Virus record (IMG/VR): IMGVR_UViG_3300030430_002607
Location: 1 to 32,269 of that record
Source of the DNA: a virus
Strand: one strand, 5' to 3'
Length of the DNA: 32,269 bases
The position numbers and the translations under genes were made by a program. Below are positions 29,845-32,269 of the stretch, one piece after another (the stretch's first letter is position 1; each line of letters starts with the position of its first letter). Below the pieces are notes generated by a model, which worked only from the letters and a program-made list of their open reading frames with translations, had not been told where the DNA came from and ran no database searches.

Positions 29845-30634
29845 CACAGATCTTTATTTTGAAAAGGTTATAATAGGTACATCAGTTCAAGCAATGGTGA
29901 CGGCTTTCAAGTATCAAATTCCGATATTTATTGATGAAAGGCACAAACCACTACCTTATTACCATTTGCCATATAACTTGGATCTATCAGGTATCCAAGT
30001 AGACAATAAAACTACAGAATATACCCTTCTTTCTGGCAAGAAAGAGCGAAGAGGTATTCAGAGGTTGGAACTTTGGAATATTATGGCTTATCGATTGGGA
30101 ATCATGGGCTTGATGCCAATGTACGGAAGGTACAAGAATACATTTACCGAGGCTATACCTCTTAAGAATAATTTACGCATGTTTGCTGTTGGTGCAGACA
30201 ATAAAGTCGTAAATGTGTATTCTGACAAAACCATATTGTTTGACTATCCGAAACACACGTTTAGAGAGAAAGTCTATATGGTTAATGATTACATAGAATT
30301 AGATAAGGTGTATGATTTCGAAGCAGATTTGTTTACCTCAAAAGACTGTGATTTTTTGGATACTCTAAACTTCGAAACTGTGTTTTTCAAAGACAAGGGC
30401 AGAAAGCATAAGGTATGTGCTAAATCTATAATTTCCGAGGAGAATCTAGATCAGTGGAGATTCAGCCAGACAGCGGTAAGACTAAAAGTACAAAATTCTA
30501 TATTCTGGAATATGGAAAAGAACTTTAATCTTATGCTAGGCAAGAGAGAGATATCGCCAATAATGAACAGGATGCAAGAATCCTTGGAAGAAATTATATA
30601 TTACGACACTATGGACAAAGACATATATGAGTAA
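29822..30634 (+). CDS. Conserved unknown with nucleotide-binding-like N-terminus
   Basis: A 270-residue protein. It opens with a strand-turn-helix-strand, YFEKVIIGTSVQAMVTAFKY followed by QIPIFIDE, resembling the first beta-alpha-beta of Rossmann or FAD enzymes but with only one glycine in the loop. RLELWNIMAYRLGIMGLMP is a hydrophobic helix in the middle. The C-terminal third is charged and helical (EENLDQWRFSQTAVRLK). Similar proteins occur in marine T4-like phages without an assigned function. It overlaps the ThyX gene by 23 bases and the next gene by 8 bases, so it belongs to the nucleotide-metabolism operon; function not assigned. Confidence 0.55.
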   Translation: MKPSPHRDTDLYFEKVIIGTSVQAMVTAFKYQIPIFIDERHKPLPYYHLPYNLDLSGIQVDNKTTEYTLLSGKKERRGIQRLELWNIMAYRLGIMGLMPMYGRYKNTFTEAIPLKNNLRMFAVGADNKVVNVYSDKTILFDYPKHTFREKVYMVNDYIELDKVYDFEADLFTSKDCDFLDTLNFETVFFKDKGRKHKVCAKSIISEENLDQWRFSQTAVRLKVQNSIFWNMEKNFNLMLGKREISPIMNRMQESLEEIIYYDTMDKDIYE

Positions 30635-31514
30635 CCTTAATTTTCATCTAGCAGGAATCATACCATTGTCATCGATCCCGTTGCAATACAACTTGCCTTA
30701 TCATCCATGTTTACTGCCTGTGAATGACAACTACCTTATGATTCACAGAGCAATCATGGAGTGTGCTTGGGCAGGCTGTGAGACGATATGGATTGTAGCA
30801 GATCCTGATATTCAGCCAATGTTCAAGAAGGTGATAGGTGATTACGTCTACGATCCTGTAAATTATCATCGCCCGATGGATCCGGACAGATTTGCAAAAA
30901 GATCAATGATTCCAATATATTTTACCTCGATTGACATTAAGAATAGAAACAAGCGTGATTCCTACGGATGGAGCATTATAGAGGGCGCTTATATGGCATA
31001 CAGAGTCTCTAATCAACTTTCTAAGTGGGTGGTGCCTAGCATGTACTACGTCGCATTTCCTTGGAGCCTGTATCCTCCTGAAATAGTGAGACAATACAGG
31101 AAGTCAATATCCACCCACAAAAGATTCAGAATCACTTCTCAAGGAGAGGGGATCAAGCAAGGGAAGATGCTGGGATTCACTTTCAATGAGGAAGATTTTA
31201 TAAACTGTCGTGCGTGGGTTCGAAAAGAAGGCACGGGCAGGTATGTTCCCGGCGGCAAGAAGAATGAAGAAGGGATTCCAAGAGAACTTCTACCTCCAGA
31301 AGAAAGGTGGAGTGGGAGGCACTTTCAACTTGAAGACGTTTTCTGTCAACTTGGAGAAGACGCCACAACACTTGATCTTCCTTATTATTTTGATTCTACT
31401 TCTTTTGATGGGTATCGACAGTGGGCAGAGTCAGGAGTCAAGATTGATAAGCCAGTGGTGGAGAGGTGGATAGAGCCATCTAAATATAAGAAATCTTTGT
31501 TAAAATTTGATTAA
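30627..31514 (+). CDS. Nucleotidyltransferase-like conserved protein
   Basis: A 295-residue protein. The N-terminal block FHLAGIIPLSSIPLQYNLPY, then HPCLLPVNDNYLMIHRAIMECAWAGCETIWIVADP, resembles the GT-A/sugar nucleotidyltransferase start: AGI strand, proline-rich loop, then a long helix followed by C-E-T-I-W-I-V. The later segment RAWVRKEGTGRYVPGGKKNEEG is basic and Gly-rich. The usual nucleotidyltransferase GxGTR loop is not seen, so activity is uncertain. It is widely present in marine T4-like phages in this neighbourhood as far as I recall, with no established role. The ATG overlaps the previous gene by 8 bases. Confidence 0.5.
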   Translation: MSNLNFHLAGIIPLSSIPLQYNLPYHPCLLPVNDNYLMIHRAIMECAWAGCETIWIVADPDIQPMFKKVIGDYVYDPVNYHRPMDPDRFAKRSMIPIYFTSIDIKNRNKRDSYGWSIIEGAYMAYRVSNQLSKWVVPSMYYVAFPWSLYPPEIVRQYRKSISTHKRFRITSQGEGIKQGKMLGFTFNEEDFINCRAWVRKEGTGRYVPGGKKNEEGIPRELLPPEERWSGRHFQLEDVFCQLGEDATTLDLPYYFDSTSFDGYRQWAESGVKIDKPVVERWIEPSKYKKSLLKFD

Positions 31515-31520
31515 AGAGGA

Positions 31521-31529
31521 CTATTTATT
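31521..31529 (+). promoter_or_regulatory. Candidate late promoter motif (CTATTTATT)
   Basis: A copy of the late motif between the stop at 31514 and the GTG start at 31533. No terminator is visible before it. The distance to the start codon is too short for a standard leader (motif end to GTG is 3 bases), so either the mRNA would be nearly leaderless or the true start is further downstream. Confidence 0.4.
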
Positions 31530-31532
31530 GGC

Positions 31533-32269
31533 GTGAAACTATTATTTGAAAACTGGCGAAAGTATCTTAACGAAGCAGATACGCCTACATTGAGTATGCC
31601 AACTCAAAGATTAATGCAATTATTGGTAAATTTGAAGAAGTTTGGCGGACTAGAACAGTTCTTATCTAGGGCTAAATTAGTAATAAACAGAGGCGCTCAG
31701 ATCGAAGAAGGATCTGTTGTCCAGTTCTTTTTGTTCATTGATGATGAAATGGCAGGGACTGTCAGTTATGAGGTGTTGCGATCTGATGAAAATTGCCGCC
31801 CTGCACCTTTTAGTGACAAAAAGACGTTTATGCTGATGACAGTAGCCAGATCAGGTAAATTTAAAGGATATGGAGTAGGAAAATTAATAAGTTTCTTGTC
31901 TTCTTGCTATATCACCGACATGGGCGGTGCAATAACCTCTGACAGAAATACCAGTGATAAGGCTGGCAAACAATTGGTTGGTGCTTTAAAGATGATGGGA
32001 GCAAAAGAATCTAATCAGTTTGACTATGTTGGATATTTTATTGAAGAATTAGAACTACGCTTTTTTAAAAATGGAAAATTCAATCCATCTGGAACTTCCC
32101 GAGTCACAACACAAAGCGCTAAGTCAGACACACCAGTGATTGGGGGCATCGCAGACAAAATTGAAAAGAGCAAATTCGATAAAGGATTTGAAGAGTTGGT
32201 AACAAAGGTGATCAACCACCTATCTCCGATAACAGCGCCAGAAGTAGATGATTGCTCTCCATCTATAAA
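31533..32269 (+). CDS. GNAT-like acetyltransferase with capsid-targeting-like leader (3' cut)
   Basis: The frame is open from GTG 31533 to the window end (at least 245 residues). It begins VKLLFENWRKYLNEADTP, matching the ENWRxFxNE leader of the gene at 4004; a cut after Glu14 (L-N-E|A) would fit a prohead protease. The body looks like a GNAT fold: strands QFFLFIDDEMAGTVSYEVL, then MLMTVARSGKFKGYGVGKLI with the acetyl-CoA loop G112-x-G114-x-G116, then AITSDRNTSDKAGKQLVGAL (S-D-R and following helix). The C-terminus after residue 190 is charged and not recognised. GAGGA lies 12 bases before the start. Injection with DNA, as for T4 Alt, is inference. Confidence 0.6.
   Translation, partial: MKLLFENWRKYLNEADTPTLSMPTQRLMQLLVNLKKFGGLEQFLSRAKLVINRGAQIEEGSVVQFFLFIDDEMAGTVSYEVLRSDENCRPAPFSDKKTFMLMTVARSGKFKGYGVGKLISFLSSCYITDMGGAITSDRNTSDKAGKQLVGALKMMGAKESNQFDYVGYFIEELELRFFKNGKFNPSGTSRVTTQSAKSDTPVIGGIADKIEKSKFDKGFEELVTKVINHLSPITAPEVDDCSPSI

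Overview
The window is one contiguous stretch of a tailed-phage genome of the T4 superfamily (contractile-tailed myovirus). All genes lie on the + strand. The evidence is a collinear set of T4-type proteins: gp23-like major capsid, gp15-like tail completion, gp18-like sheath, gp19-like tube, gp26/gp51-like baseplate-hub protein, tape measure, LysM baseplate wedge, gp32-like ssDNA-binding protein, UvsX recombinase, RNase H/5' exonuclease and gp41-like helicase. The base composition is AT-rich and gene packing is tight, with many start/stop overlaps. Several conserved hypotheticals look like those of marine T4-like phages, so an aquatic bacterial host is my inference. No host is named by the sequence.

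Region 1 (1-19000) is the virion module: capsid, two small late genes, neck/connector and tail-completion genes, sheath, tube, hub or tail-chaperone pair, tape measure, and baseplate genes. It contains several intrinsic terminators. The larger transcription units are preceded by a repeated motif, ACTA(T/C)TTA(T/C), that is probably the late promoter. Region 2 (19009-28765) is DNA replication and recombination: an exonuclease-less family A DNA polymerase, a tubulin/FtsZ-like protein, an SH3-like small protein, gp32, UvsX, RNase H, helicase, and a B12-dependent (class II) ribonucleotide reductase. Region 3 (28826-31514) holds a GroES-like co-chaperonin, the flavin-dependent thymidylate synthase ThyX, and two conserved unknowns, one resembling a nucleotidyltransferase. 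The window ends inside a GNAT-like acetyltransferase with a late motif and a capsid-targeting-like N-terminus. One late-type gene (23695-24384) sits as an island inside the replication region.

Two regulatory codes divide the window. The virion genes use the ACTAYTTAY motif. The replication genes use a strictly spaced bipartite element, GAATA-N13-AAACGTATAAT, found six times; one copy lies within the last codons of the final structural gene, exactly where the structural block meets the polymerase gene. The most striking site is at 28774-28828. There the bipartite promoter sits in the loop of a 9-bp hairpin whose 3' arm is the Shine-Dalgarno of the co-chaperonin gene and is followed by a T-run. 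Read-through RNA should be terminated or translationally silenced, whereas RNA started inside the loop escapes both.

No gene-free stretch exceeds about 205 bases. I see no tRNA, CRISPR array, insertion sequence or integrase. Both ends cut through genes (capsid at the left, acetyltransferase at the right).
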